A stretch of DNA of 37,657 nt from Hysterium pulicare CBS 123377 (lineage: Eukaryota; Ascomycota; Dothideomycetes; Hysteriales; Hysteriaceae). The DNA lies in the NCBI GenBank assembly GCA_000467715.1, contig AJFK01000750.1, positions 1-37,657 on the forward strand, written 5' to 3'. The notes beneath the pieces are model-generated. The model searched no databases. It was not told the origin of the DNA and saw only the letters and a program-made list of their open reading frames with translations. The position numbers were made by a program, and so were the translations under genes. Positions 1 to 9,654 of the stretch are shown piece by piece; position 1 is the first letter of the stretch; each line of letters starts with the position of its first letter.

Positions 1-693
1 TAAAAAGTTTAAAATACTTTTAGATTAGTAATTAAAAAATATTTATTTTTAGAAACTATAGCTACTAGAAGTATAGAACCTTAGCTTCCTTAGGGTCAAT
101 CAATTAAGTTACACTCTCTTCAATAGCCCCATTAGTATCCTCTATTGACGTGGATCCAGATAAGACGATAGCTTCCATGCTGTTTTGGTTAAGTTCGCTA
201 GATAGCCCTGTTTTAAGTTCGGGTTTCTATTGCGGATGGGTGCTAGATTTATCTCGATCCCTCGTAAGTTGTTAAAGTAGTTCGTTGAAAACTGCTTCGT
301 AGAATGCGAGGGTGTTTTAATAGCAAGCACCAAACACGTAGTATATAGACAGCTGGATGCCGAAGGAGGACTTCCTGATGGCTCGTGTCACAAGCAGACC
401 CCGCAGCATTTGTGGAACCAAAAGGTCGCAAATGGTGCACGCTTATATAAGCTGCCCAGATTATGAATGCGTTCTGTCATGGAGACACGGGTTTGTAACG
501 ACGAGAATTCAGAACTATTACTAAAGGCTACTCTGAAGGGACGCATGACTCTCCTCTCCTCTTCCCCTATTGCGTACGTCGCAAACTAAAACCTAGTGTA
601 CTTGTTGCCGTACTTCAGACTCCAAACCATCAACCAGTCTTATTTTGGATCATTCAAATCATTTGCCCCGACAGGGTCGACAAATTCGACATT
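1..693. other. Intergenic, AT-rich left edge
   Basis: No gene can be supported here. The first 90 or so bases are strongly A+T rich (runs of A and T, very little G or C), unlike the rest of the window, which suggests the edge of an AT-rich block that continues to the left. Two short overlapping minus-strand frames between 142 and 440 show no recognisable domain. The 3' end of the BTB gene lies just to the right. Confidence 0.5.
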
Positions 694-2353
694 TTATGCA
701 AACACAAGACCAGACGCTTTCCTGCCCTTCTTCTTCTTCGAAGACTTTGGTGTTAAAGCAGCCCATTGCTCCGTCGCAGGCGGCTTCGTCTCTATAATAG
801 GCTCATCTGGAGGTGGAGTTGGAGCTTGAGTTGGAGCTGGTTCTTCCACCGTAACCCCGTTATGTTCAACTAGTTGAGCTGGTTGCGCTTCGTCTGCGAT
901 GGGTTCCGGTTCGGCCGGAACTGGCTCTTCTGCGGCACCCCAGATGGTTGCATGTGCACCTGGTGGCTCCGGCTCCTCGACATGCTCCTCGAGAAGTGGG
1001 GTTGAAGTTGCTGCTATGGCATCCCAGCCATTTTCAGCTGGTTGCTCATCCCCAACTGACTCAGGTGGAGGGGGGTCGTCAAAGGTAGCTGCACTTTTCT
1101 TCCCTTTCTTCTTCGCTTTCGGCCTAGAACCCCAACCCCAATCATCATCTGCTTCCTCTTGTTTTTCGACTGCAACAGGCTCGAGCTCGGTGGCGGGCTC
1201 GGGCTCGTTGGGGATCTCTTCTTGAGGCTCAGGTGGAGGTGGCTCGTCAAAGGCAGCTGCACTTTTCTTCCCTTTCTTCTTCGCTTTCAACCTAGAACCC
1301 CAACCCCAACCATCGTATGCTTCCTTTTGTTCTTCTACAACAGGCTCAGGCTCGATGGCAGGCTCGGGCTCGTTGGGGAGCTCTTCTTGAGGCTCGTATG
1401 CAAACTCGAAGATAGGCTCAATCATCTCAACGAGCAGTTCGGGCTCCGGTTCGGCCTCGACAGCTGGCTCAACAGGCTCTAGTTCTGCCTCCATCTCCAT
1501 AGGGGCCTCCAACGTGGCGGAGGATGGTTCTTGCCGAATTTCTTCTTCATTCCTCTCAAAACCATTAACTTTGGTTTCCTCCATACTCTCTATCGCAGGT
1601 TCAAGCGTGTCGTTCACCCCGGTGAAGTGGCTGTCCGCAATGGCTTTCACTACAACGTGGCGAAATCTCCGATGACCTTCCAGCTGATCCGAGAACGACG
1701 GCTTTGAGAACAGTTTAGGGTCTCTCTTGAACTCAGCTGTGATGGTTGTGCTGAGGTATGTCTCAAACCAAGCATCGTCATGTGGCAGCCTTGGAAAGGC
1801 ATCTTCCCGGGCAATGCAAAGAATATCAGTTATTGAAAGTTGATCGCCGACCGACGTGATCTTTTCTTTTGCCAAATCTGCCAAACCGGGCAGCGTGTAG
1901 CTTCTTGCGGCGCAGTATACGATTATACTAGCCCTATACGCAGGCAAACTTTCGTATTGTTCCAATGATTGATATTTGCCAGAATACAAGTAGTGCACCA
2001 GTGTATGAGCCGTTGGTTCATCGAGATTAGGGAGGGCGATAGTGTGGTTGGCTATCTTTTCCACACGAAGTTCCGCTTCCAAAGCTGGGCTTTGCGATAT
2101 AAGCAAGCGGTGGACAAGGTATCGGATCGGTTTGGGCCCAACATCGATGGCGACGAGGGCTGAGTCGATGTATGGTCTGCCAAAATGCACCGGTTAGTCT
2201 TCTCGCTTCCTCAGCAACGGAAACCGAAAAGATTGCTAGAACTTACGATGCCTCGTATGGATTCACATCTGGATGGCCTGAATCGTAGGCATTTCCAATT
2301 GATGGATGAGATTCCTCTCGTTCACCCGATGCCGGTTCCTCGCTTTCGGACAT
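694..2353 (-). CDS. BTB/POZ domain protein with acidic, repeat-bearing C-terminus
   Basis: Two exons: 2353-2247 and 2176-694, with a 70-nt intron (donor GTAAGT at 2246, acceptor GCAG ending 2177), giving 529 aa. The start at 2353 is preferred to the internal Met at 2190, because that Met lies in the intron and the spliced frame continues cleanly. Residues about 36-150 look like a fungal BTB/POZ domain: an IDVG-type first strand, an LVHRLLISQSP segment, and an LVHYLYSGKY segment typical of the end of the fold. The rest is low-complexity and rich in Glu, Pro and Ala. It holds two near-identical blocks, each with WGWGSR followed by a Lys-rich KAKKKGKK stretch and a run of Pro, plus a third Lys-rich patch at the C-terminus. 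BTB domains mediate dimerisation or adaptor contacts; no partner or enzymatic role is visible. The Lys patches may be nuclear targeting or nucleic-acid contacts (inference). Confidence 0.85.
1060..1392 (-). repeat. In-frame tandem duplication inside the BTB gene
   Basis: Two direct copies sit head to tail, 1060-1227 (168 bp) and 1228-1392 (165 bp). Each encodes about 55 residues holding the WGWGSR motif, the KAKKKGKK patch and the Pro-rich tail. Copy lengths are multiples of three, so the frame is kept. Copies differ by scattered substitutions and a 3-bp length change, so the duplication is not brand new, but it is recent compared with the gene. Confidence 0.85.
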
Positions 2354-2420
2354 AGCGGGAGGGCTTAAGACGGGAAGTGGAGAATAGACAATTGCTACCA
2401 TTCTCATCAGCATGGGGGAT

Positions 2421-2675
2421 ATGAGGTTGCTTCATATTTCTTCGATTGTGAGTCGCATGTGTGCATGATGAGTTGGCATTTTCTCAGCCTTGCTCCAACG
2501 TCACGATGGTTCGTCAGTTTCACCTGCCGTTATGCAGTCATCGTTGTGGGAATGAGGCAACCTCATGTTTCTTCGATTGTGAGCCGCATGTGTGCGATGA
2601 GCTGGCACTTTCGCAGCCTAGCTCAGCTTAAGATGGTTCGTCAGCCTGGCCTGCCGCCATGCAAACTCATGTGGG
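2421..2675. repeat. Direct tandem repeat, period about 131 bp, upstream of the BTB gene
   Basis: Copy 1 spans about 2421-2550 and copy 2 about 2552-2675. Shared blocks include TTCTTCGATTGTGAG, CGCATGTGTGC, GATGGTTCGTCAG and a closing TGTGGG. By eye the copies are roughly 80% identical with a few small indels. The array begins 68 bp upstream of the BTB start codon, so it lies in that gene's promoter region. It has no coding sense I can identify. Confidence 0.8.
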
Positions 2676-3662
2676 CAACTCCTGAAAAAGTGAGCGGCAG
2701 CGAGGTCTTTTCACTTGGGTACCCCGGATTTTCGTAAGTATCGCCCAGTCTTACTGGTTTCCCCACTTTGGTCACCCAGCATTCGTAAGCATTGGTTTAG
2801 TCGTCTGAGAAGATCATCGTATGATCATACTGCGAGATCAAGGCGTCTTTAGGTGCCCAGTAAGTGTGCGTTTTCATGTAAACCATGCGTGGCAGCATAT
2901 GATTAACGGACAGGAGAGGGTTGCTATTGACACACAATCCCAAGTCAGCATATTCCAAAGTTATGTTTGTTTACCTCACGCGACCGACTATAACGACCAC
3001 AGCTACTGCACTCATACATATTGTAGCTCTCGGGAGATCTGCGTGAATCTGCGAGATGATATCGTGCTTCGCTCCGTATTGGGATATGTAAATAACGGAG
3101 TAGCTGTGGAACTGTTCATAATGAGATGTAACTCTGGCCTGTCATATTATGATTATGGTAGTTCCCGAAGCAGTTTTGAGCTCGTTGAAAGGACCTAAAA
3201 GCCGTTGTCTTCTGTATACTTAGCTTCGGAGCTTTGTTGCATCTGTGCCTGAATTGGCATGGAAAGATAAAGAGATATCTGTTCATAAGAGTAAGTTGTA
3301 CCGCCTATTAAGCTGATATGGCATAGTCCCTATGATCGGACATCGATGCTTCGTGTAGCCGATAACTGAATGAAGCGCAGTCAAAGCTTTTGGAACTTGG
3401 TCAATCTACACACAGATCCGGTAGCTGAAGAAGGGTGAATGAGAAAGTGAGCGTGGGATGTCAGAAACTGGACGTTCACATGACTAGCGCACAGACCCCC
3501 GCAGGAGAGCGTCATCTGGTCTTGGCTCCGCCTTCGCCCCAGCCTCATATCGCTATCACCATCGCAACCACTCATCTTCTCTTCATCTCACCACCCTCAC
3601 CACTGTCCTGTACATTCCCTACCGTACACCACACCTCATCCGCACTCTTACATCCGCACGAT
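2676..3662. other. Intergenic between BTB and lipid-transfer genes
   Basis: No supported gene. A weaker direct repeat of a GGGTACCCC/GGTCACCC-like block followed by TTCGTAAG sits at about 2716-2745 and 2769-2800 (period about 56 bp). A 125-codon plus-strand frame at 2821-3198 has no recognisable domain and no CT-rich leader, and I do not call it a gene. From about 3520 to 3660 the sequence becomes C/T-rich, as expected for the leader of the next gene. Confidence 0.5.
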
Positions 3663-4378
3663 ATGAAGTTCCCAGCGCTCTTCGTGTCCTTGGTGCTTAC
3701 TGCAAGCGTCTCGGCAGACTCGTCATGGTTCAATCCCTCTCAGATCACGGTCCAAGAGGACTTTAAGGTTCCCGGCGAGAACCCGCTGTACTTCTGCTCA
3801 GATCCCACCGATGATATCTTGACTATCGATAATGTGGATCTATCGCCCAATCCACCAGAACCGTAAGCAACGTTTACTACAGTACAATCACATGTTATGG
3901 TGGCTACAAGCCCGACAGCTGGAGGCAACCATCCTTCAGCTTCCAACACGAACGCTTCTACCTCTTTCCCTACCATGAATTCTGCAGAAGCTAACTCGAG
4001 GATCTTATAGTGGCAAGACACTCACTATCACTGCCAAAGGCAAGCTGAAGGAAGCCGTCGAAGAAGGCGCCAAGGTCCACCTCCAAGTTAAATACGGTCT
4101 CATCACCCTCATCAACCAAGAAGCCGATTTCTGCGATAGTATCGAGAAGGTGGATTTGGAATGCCCCCTCGAGAAGGGTGATATGACATTGAAAAAGGAT
4201 GTTGACTTGCCCAATCAGATTCCTCCAGTACGTGCCATGTCTTGGCTCCAAAACAAATCTATGTGGAAATTGCTAACATACAGGATCCTAGGGGAACTAT
4301 GCTGTCCTAGCCGATGTCTTCACCAAAGACGGCGACAAGATCAGTTGTCTGACAGCAAAGATCACCTTCCACCGGTAA
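3663..4378 (+). CDS. NPC2: Secreted ML-domain protein, phosphatidylglycerol/phosphatidylinositol transfer protein (NPC2-like)
   Basis: Three exons: 3663-3862, 4011-4227 and 4292-4378 (introns 148 and 64 nt), encoding 167 aa, the usual family length. The N-terminus is a signal peptide (residues 1-18, ending in ASVSA). The mature part follows the family pattern closely: VPGENPLYFC, a DDILTI strand, SPNPPEPG, KYGLITLINQ, CPLEKG and IPPGNYAVLADV. Four cysteines (C45, C108, C118, C158) are placed to form two disulfides in the ML beta-sandwich, which binds a lipid in its core. In yeast the relative Npc2 moves sterol in the vacuole; mould members were described as PG/PI transfer proteins. The second acceptor is taken as CTAG ending at 4291, because only that keeps the conserved IPPGNYAV reading; a CAG at 4281-4283 gives the wrong frame. 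An upstream in-frame Met at 3435 is rejected because it would bury the signal peptide. Confidence 0.92.
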
Positions 4379-4924
4379 ATCTCCAATCGGCGGCTACCCT
4401 GGACGAAGAGCGGAAATAATCGAGAATCTGAAATACTAATTAGGACGGGATCGGACTCTGATTCACTACGGAGATCAATCAAGATCGGAAAGCGGAAATT
4501 CGAGTTGAAGGGGCCGGGTGTAAATATTATTCGGAATGAACTCTAGGGGGTGGATGTGGCGAAGCAATGCTGGTTAGGGTTGTCTGTTTTGACGTTTCAT
4601 GTTTGCATATTGGAGCTTTCTCTCCCTCTCTCACTTCCAACGAGCTCGGATACCACTTTTTCATGTTCCTCCTGAGCTTCCCCGGCGTGCGTTTGCGATA
4701 AATTTATGCAAGACTTCGGAGGCACTTTTCGAATGAAATCACGATTAGGATTCGATTTCTCTGGCCATGATCGAGTGCTCATATGCTTAGAACTGGATAT
4801 CATGTCACTGCCATTAAAATTACAGTGTCCCTCCTGCTTCATACGTGGGGTCCACAGTACAGATGTCTTCCAAACGATTCTGCCAAACAGTACCTACGTG
4901 TGCCTCCCATATACATACGCACAT
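4379..4924. other. Convergent 3' intergenic region
   Basis: This stretch lies between the stop codons of the lipid-transfer gene (+) and VMA7 (-), and should hold the 3' UTRs of both. I see no gene in it. Confidence 0.6.
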
Positions 4925-5504
4925 CTACTCCCCAAATAATCTCCGCACTCTCTTCAACACACTGTCCTTCTCAGGATCATATGGATGATCTTTCGACGGT
5001 ATCTCAAGGAGCGAAGGGAATGCGGCCGTGTAGGTCTCGACTCGATATCTTATCCTTTCCGCAATCTGGAACAGCCCTCGAGTCAGTATATTTGCTTCTT
5101 TTCAATCACACATAGGTCTCCGAAGAGTAGGCCCTATCGACTGGGCGAGGTCAGGGATTGGTCTTACATGCTGATTTATGAGTAGAATAGCAATATCTTT
5201 CCTCTGCTGTGTGAACCGATCAAAAGCAGCTTCAATGGCCGACGTCTCGGTCTTCGCGTCTACGACTAGGAAGTTCTTTTGCGAGTCTGGAGGTTGTGTG
5301 ACATGCTAACTCGTTTTCAACATCCCATTTTTATTGTAGAGTAGAATAGGAGCTTACTCCGATACCTGCCAATAGCAAACCCGTCACTGAGTCCTAGCAA
5401 GTTCGTTAGTTGGTGGGGTTAGGGGCCAGATTTGAGCACATTACCTCGTCTCCGATGACAGCGATGAATGATCTGTCTCTGTAGGATGAGGCTGGAGCTG
5501 CCAT
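4925..5504 (-). CDS. VMA7: V-type proton ATPase subunit F
   Basis: Four exons: 5504-5445, 5393-5358, 5305-5168 and 5065-4925, joined across introns of 51, 52 and 102 nt. They encode 124 aa, the normal length for this subunit. No exon is long enough to stand out as an open frame, but the spliced protein matches the family along its whole length: [61 protein letters not shown] and a C-terminal KRVRRLFGE. Subunit F sits in the central rotor stalk of the V1 sector on the cytosolic face of vacuole and endosome membranes and is needed to couple ATP hydrolysis to proton pumping. All introns start GTAA and end AG. The last acceptor is TTCCAG ending at 5066; a nearer CTCGAG would break the conserved IAERIR reading. 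Start codons of VMA7 and the Nur1-like gene are 308 bp apart and diverge. Confidence 0.95.
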
Positions 5505-5812
5505 GTTTCCTGGTTACTCTCGGGCAGCTTTGTTGTCGTGAATGCCGGGGGTGGGACTTGGTGACGCTGCGAGTTGCGGGACTTCGATCTTATCGCGGCG
5601 AAAAGGTCGGCCCGCGACAGCTTAAGTAGCTTTGGGTTGTTTATTTTCGGACAACAACCTTTAACGCCGTCGACAATTCACACCTTCAACACCATGAAGT
5701 GACAATCACCAACGTAAAAAGTGTAGATGCTGTGTCTTTTCATGGAGTCGCTCCTTTAACCTTTCTTTAATTTCTGTTTCCTCCACCGGCTTTTGCTACG
5801 ACAACCGCAACG
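5505..5812. promoter_or_regulatory. Shared divergent promoter of VMA7 and the Nur1-like gene
   Basis: 308 bp separate the two divergent start codons, so both promoters must overlap or abut. The right half, just before the Nur1-like ATG, is T/C-rich (CTTTAACCTTTCTTTAATTT), a common fungal transcription-start context. I cannot name specific factor sites. Confidence 0.6.
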
Positions 5813-7316
5813 ATGCCCCGCCTCGTCCGCAGAGCGACGCTTCTTGAGCGCCTCTCAGCATATCTTGATCTATGGGATTGGGTCATGTGGGCTTCGGAAG
5901 AGCTGAGTAGTAGTGATTGGGAAGACTTCTCCAAGAGCTATGCTTTATCGATTGGAGTGGCTTTCAACTTTTTGTTCATGATTGCGAAAGCCAATTCGGG
6001 AGGGACAACGAGCTCTCGGGGAGATGATGTATTTGGTGATTATGGGAATAGTGGGAGTGGATGGCTCAAGTGGTTTGTAAGTGCTCCTCTATCCCCCATA
6101 AATGTGGTTTTTAGTATCTAATTTCCGTCTGCAGTCCCGCTTCATCGTCGTCACTCTCACCATGTTATCCGGTTTAAATGCCTTCTACACCTTCTACCGA
6201 AGCCGGCACTATCGTCTCTTCGAACAAAACGTTGACATAGATCCTATAACGCCTTCTGCACGCCGTGTTCGCGTCGAATCACCAATGTCATCATCGCCTC
6301 TTCGCTTCCTCCAAAACATAATCTCATCCGAAACCGCGGAATCGCGCGCCCACCCTAACAGTACACGAGACGTCTGGGAACTCGCAGTGTGGGACCCAAA
6401 TCCGCTGTGCCTCGAACTATTCTGCCTCTTTAGTCCAGTTCATCTTGCCATATATTACCTGTTCCTCCCTGTAGAGCCGCTGGACCCTTACCCTAGCTAC
6501 ACAGTCGTCATAACAATGATACTATCAGCACTGATCTCAGGCCAACTCCTTGGCCTAAGACATTTCTTCTCCCGGCAAATCAAGGACTCTGCCACAATAC
6601 ACAAAGAGGTCCTTCACGAATATGACAAGAAATTCGTTCACCCGAACCTGCAGAAGCCAGTTAGAGACGTAGCAACCCAAACACCGCCAAAACGGCGGCA
6701 ATCTCGGGATGCAATGGTAGCTGGAGGTCTCACCGAAGTCGATACATACACACCGACAACAATAGTCAACCGCGGCTTCCGCACAAATCCCAACCCGAGC
6801 TATGCCTCACAATACGATCCTCACAATGACTTAAGCCAACCTTCTCAGCCTCGATTACGGTCTACGAATAGCATGACGACCCCTTCTCTCCGGCCTTCAA
6901 TGAATAGCTACACGAACGGTATCTCGACATCGACATCGACCGCCACTCAAGACTTCTCATCTCCCCTCCGCCCCTCCCAAACACCTTCGAATCCTTTCCG
7001 CCCTTCTCAACCTCATTTCCGCCATTCGCAAGTCGGGTCAGGGGATGGTGGTAGTTTAGGTGTGTACACACACGCTAACTCACCCTTACGCAAGGCCGCC
7101 TCAACAAATTATCTCAGGGACGATGGAGGTGAGCGCAAGAGGAGAGACGGCAGCCCGACCAAGAGGGAGGGCAGTCCGTTGAAGCGGATGAGTACACCGG
7201 GAGGATTCGGTGGGGCTGATGGAAGAGACGGGCGAGATGGAAGAGAAGCCAGGTTGTTGGAGAGGAAACCGTATAGTGGGCTGGGGGTTGGACGCAGGGA
7301 GAGTGGAAGATTCTGA
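5813..7316 (+). CDS. NUR1: Nuclear rim protein 1-like (DUF2418) membrane protein
   Basis: Two exons, 5813-6076 and 6135-7316, split by a 58-nt intron (GTAAGT ... GCAG), encoding 481 aa. The N-terminus MPRLVRRATLLERLSAYLD, followed by a DWVMWASEEL segment, is characteristic of the DUF2418/Nur1 family. There are about four hydrophobic segments: near residues 45-58, around 90-105, around 195-212 and around 220-240. Between them are the conserved FYTFYRSRHYRLFE and RRVRVESP stretches. The C-terminal half is a Ser/Pro/Thr-rich, basic, probably disordered tail. Yeast Nur1 sits at the inner nuclear membrane with Heh1 and helps tether and silence rDNA and telomeric chromatin; a similar place is likely here, the exact role being inference. 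It diverges from VMA7. Confidence 0.85.
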
Positions 7317-7660
7317 GCATGGGTGGAGTTCCGCATTGCATGCTCCTAAATCTGATTGTGCTTTCACATATACCATTTCCTGTTATTGTTGAGGCAGGAG
7401 CGCATGAAGACGGGCATGGTCGTGATCCTAGGGAGATCACTTATTCTATGAAACTCCAAACCTATTACCCACCAAACATCTCCCTACTGGTCCGTGCACT
7501 ATGCTGATTCACGACAACAGGGATACTCCATCTTCGCATCTCCTCCCCTCTGACTTACCACCTCATCCAGCCCTCTAACTCCCAACATACATATCAAAAC
7601 CCCTGATCACCCATACAAAATCCCCCCATATTCCCTTCTCAGAATAAAGTATACAGAGAA
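7317..7660. other. Intergenic, C/T-rich leader of the GNAT gene
   Basis: This holds the 3' UTR of the Nur1-like gene, followed from about 7500 by a C/T-rich stretch running up to the next start codon. I see no separate gene. Confidence 0.5.
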
Positions 7661-8410
7661 ATGCCTTTCGCCCTTTCCCCAGCCTCCCTCTCCGACATCC
7701 CTACTCTCTCAACAGTTTTCCAAGACGCATTCGAATCCGATGCCCATACTCGCCTCAAATCCTTCGATAAACACCCAAACTACCAAGCCGAAATCATGAA
7801 GCCTGCTATTGTGATGTGGATTAAGTCGAGTAAGGCCGAGGTAGTGAAGGCGGTGGATGAAAGGAGTGGTGCGGTTTCGGGGTGGTGTTGTTGGGGGTGG
7901 AATGAGGGAGACGAAGGAGAAGGGGAGCAAGCAAAGTCTTCAGAACCAGAGCCAGAGCCTCAACGAGCCAAAATCGAATCCGACCCAGAACCCCTAGAGG
8001 AGCCCCAAGATCCAAGAACCAAGCTAGAAGCCCTCACAAACGCCCACATGACCCACTGGACTCGAAAAATCATGCCCCCCTCCACCAGCTGCATCTACAT
8101 AATCTGCCTCGCCATCTCCCCACGCTACCAATCCCATGGCATAGGCTCCTTACTCCTCTCCCACGTCCTGCAGAAGGCAGACGAGAAAGACGTCTTTTGC
8201 TGGGTTCAGTCTTCTATGGGCGGGTATAGGGTGTTCGAGAAAGCTGGGTTTAGGGAGCTGGAAGGGGAGAGTTTGAGGCTTTGTCTTGATGATTTTGTGC
8301 CGGTGGGCGGGGAGGGGAGGGGTGCGGAGGAGGAGGGGATGTGGGGGTTGTATGTTTGGAGGTGTATGGTTAGGGAGAGGACGAGTAAGAGAGACGGAGG
8401 TGGAGGTTGA
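7661..8410 (+). CDS. GNAT-family N-acetyltransferase
   Basis: Single exon, 249 aa. The opening FALSPASLSDIPTLSTVFQDAF is the usual beta1/alpha1 start of fungal GNAT proteins. The acetyl-CoA pyrophosphate loop is seen at residues 152-163 (ISPRYQSHGIGS; Q/R-x-x-G-x-G type), preceded by the beta4 strand and followed by helix alpha3 (SLLLSHVLQKADE). The closing motif GGYRVFEKAGF (residues 187-197) is typical of the family's C-terminal part. An acidic, Pro/Glu-rich insert at about residues 82-118 is probably a loop. Substrate unknown; many fungal relatives act on small molecules. Base composition changes abruptly along the gene: C-rich at the start, G-rich at 7840-7930, C-rich again to 8170, then strongly G-rich to the stop. 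Confidence 0.85.
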   Translation: MPFALSPASLSDIPTLSTVFQDAFESDAHTRLKSFDKHPNYQAEIMKPAIVMWIKSSKAEVVKAVDERSGAVSGWCCWGWNEGDEGEGEQAKSSEPEPEPQRAKIESDPEPLEEPQDPRTKLEALTNAHMTHWTRKIMPPSTSCIYIICLAISPRYQSHGIGSLLLSHVLQKADEKDVFCWVQSSMGGYRVFEKAGFRELEGESLRLCLDDFVPVGGEGRGAEEEGMWGLYVWRCMVRERTSKRDGGGG

Positions 8411-9654
8411 GTGGGGGTTCTTTGTTGTCGTTGTTGTTGTTTTGTTTTGTTTGGTGGGATGGGGTTATTTTGTGCAAGTGATCTGCCGTTATGATGACTA
8501 CCACGGACGCACACGTTTAAGCGCTTCTGTCGACATAAAAACGTGAGTTGAGAACTGGGTTTTCATGGATTCTAGATATTGTTTTGACCGGTCTAGAGTC
8601 AGTGGCTGATATTTCGCAGTTCTTAAAGATGATGTTTCCATGTCGGCGGCTGTACTGGTCTTGTTGAAAAAGGAAAATAGATCTTGATTGTGTGAAAATC
8701 AGAAGCTATTATTTGGGAAGATCAAGGAGCTAATGGTGTAGAAGGATGATATTGGATGAGAGGATAAGCTGAAAATTAGGATGATGATGTGAAGTTGTTC
8801 CAATAACGGTGGCTAAGCTGGTAACAAAGTCGCACTGGCGTGTCACTAACGCACACGAATGCAAGAACAGTTCTTCAATAAGAAGCGTCTAGATATTGTG
8901 GTGTACGGGAGAGCTCCTGCTTTTGGTAGTCCATCCGGTATCCAAATGCAGTTATAGATGTGCCAAGCTTGTTTCCCTGCTACGACTTGATGCGGCGCGA
9001 GCCTTCGTGGGTCAATGGCTTCCTAGTGATCACTATGGGGTAGTGGATATACTGAGAGTACATTCAAAGCCTGTTTGTGAAAGAATGTCCAGCTATGGTG
9101 ATAGCGAAAGGTTGTGGTGCTCAGGCGATGGCGACCGTGTAGAGGTTAGAAGCTTATCGTAGGTATGAAAACCATAATCCGTACATTTGAGATCTACATC
9201 TCCCATGGAAGTAGATACGTGCGTCTTCAACGTCTAATATTTCTGGGATCTCTGCAATATAAATGCCGGCCCGAGTATGGGGTAGACAGGCCTAAATCTA
9301 ATTAGCCGAATGTTCATCAACGAATCATCACTCCTGTGTATAACGAAAAGATACGTCCCCTGCTACTTGTTAAGTGTTGAACGATATCAAGGCCTTTATT
9401 TCTTCTGTGTCACCTTTATTCAAGTTCATCAACTCGGTCTCGGTAACGACGAGTCGTGAAATATCCCATCAATCAAGACCAGGTACTGCCAGCTCTCTCT
9501 CTTCCACCACCGGGATCAAGATTAGCTTTCTAGAATGATCGGTTAAGTTCCTAGGGAAAGATGGCTCGTGTTTGTCGAAGCGTTATATAAAGATTCCTAG
9601 TGCCTTTCCTTCAGTACTAGGAGTTGAAGCATACCTTCCAAGTCCCCGCCCACG
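8411..9654. other. Intergenic between GNAT and GH5 genes
   Basis: The G/T-rich 3' flank of the GNAT gene runs to about 8470. The rest shows only short frames without recognisable content (for example 8896-9162, 88 codons). I see no gene, RNA or repeat. Confidence 0.5.

Noticed and set aside
2821-3198. 125-codon plus-strand frame
   Set aside because: No domain, no leader signals and no support from neighbours.
3435-3662. Upstream in-frame Met for the lipid-transfer protein
   Set aside because: It would bury the signal peptide; the C/T-rich run here is a leader.
8896-9162. 88-codon plus frame between GNAT and GH5
   Set aside because: Short, no domain and no conserved features.
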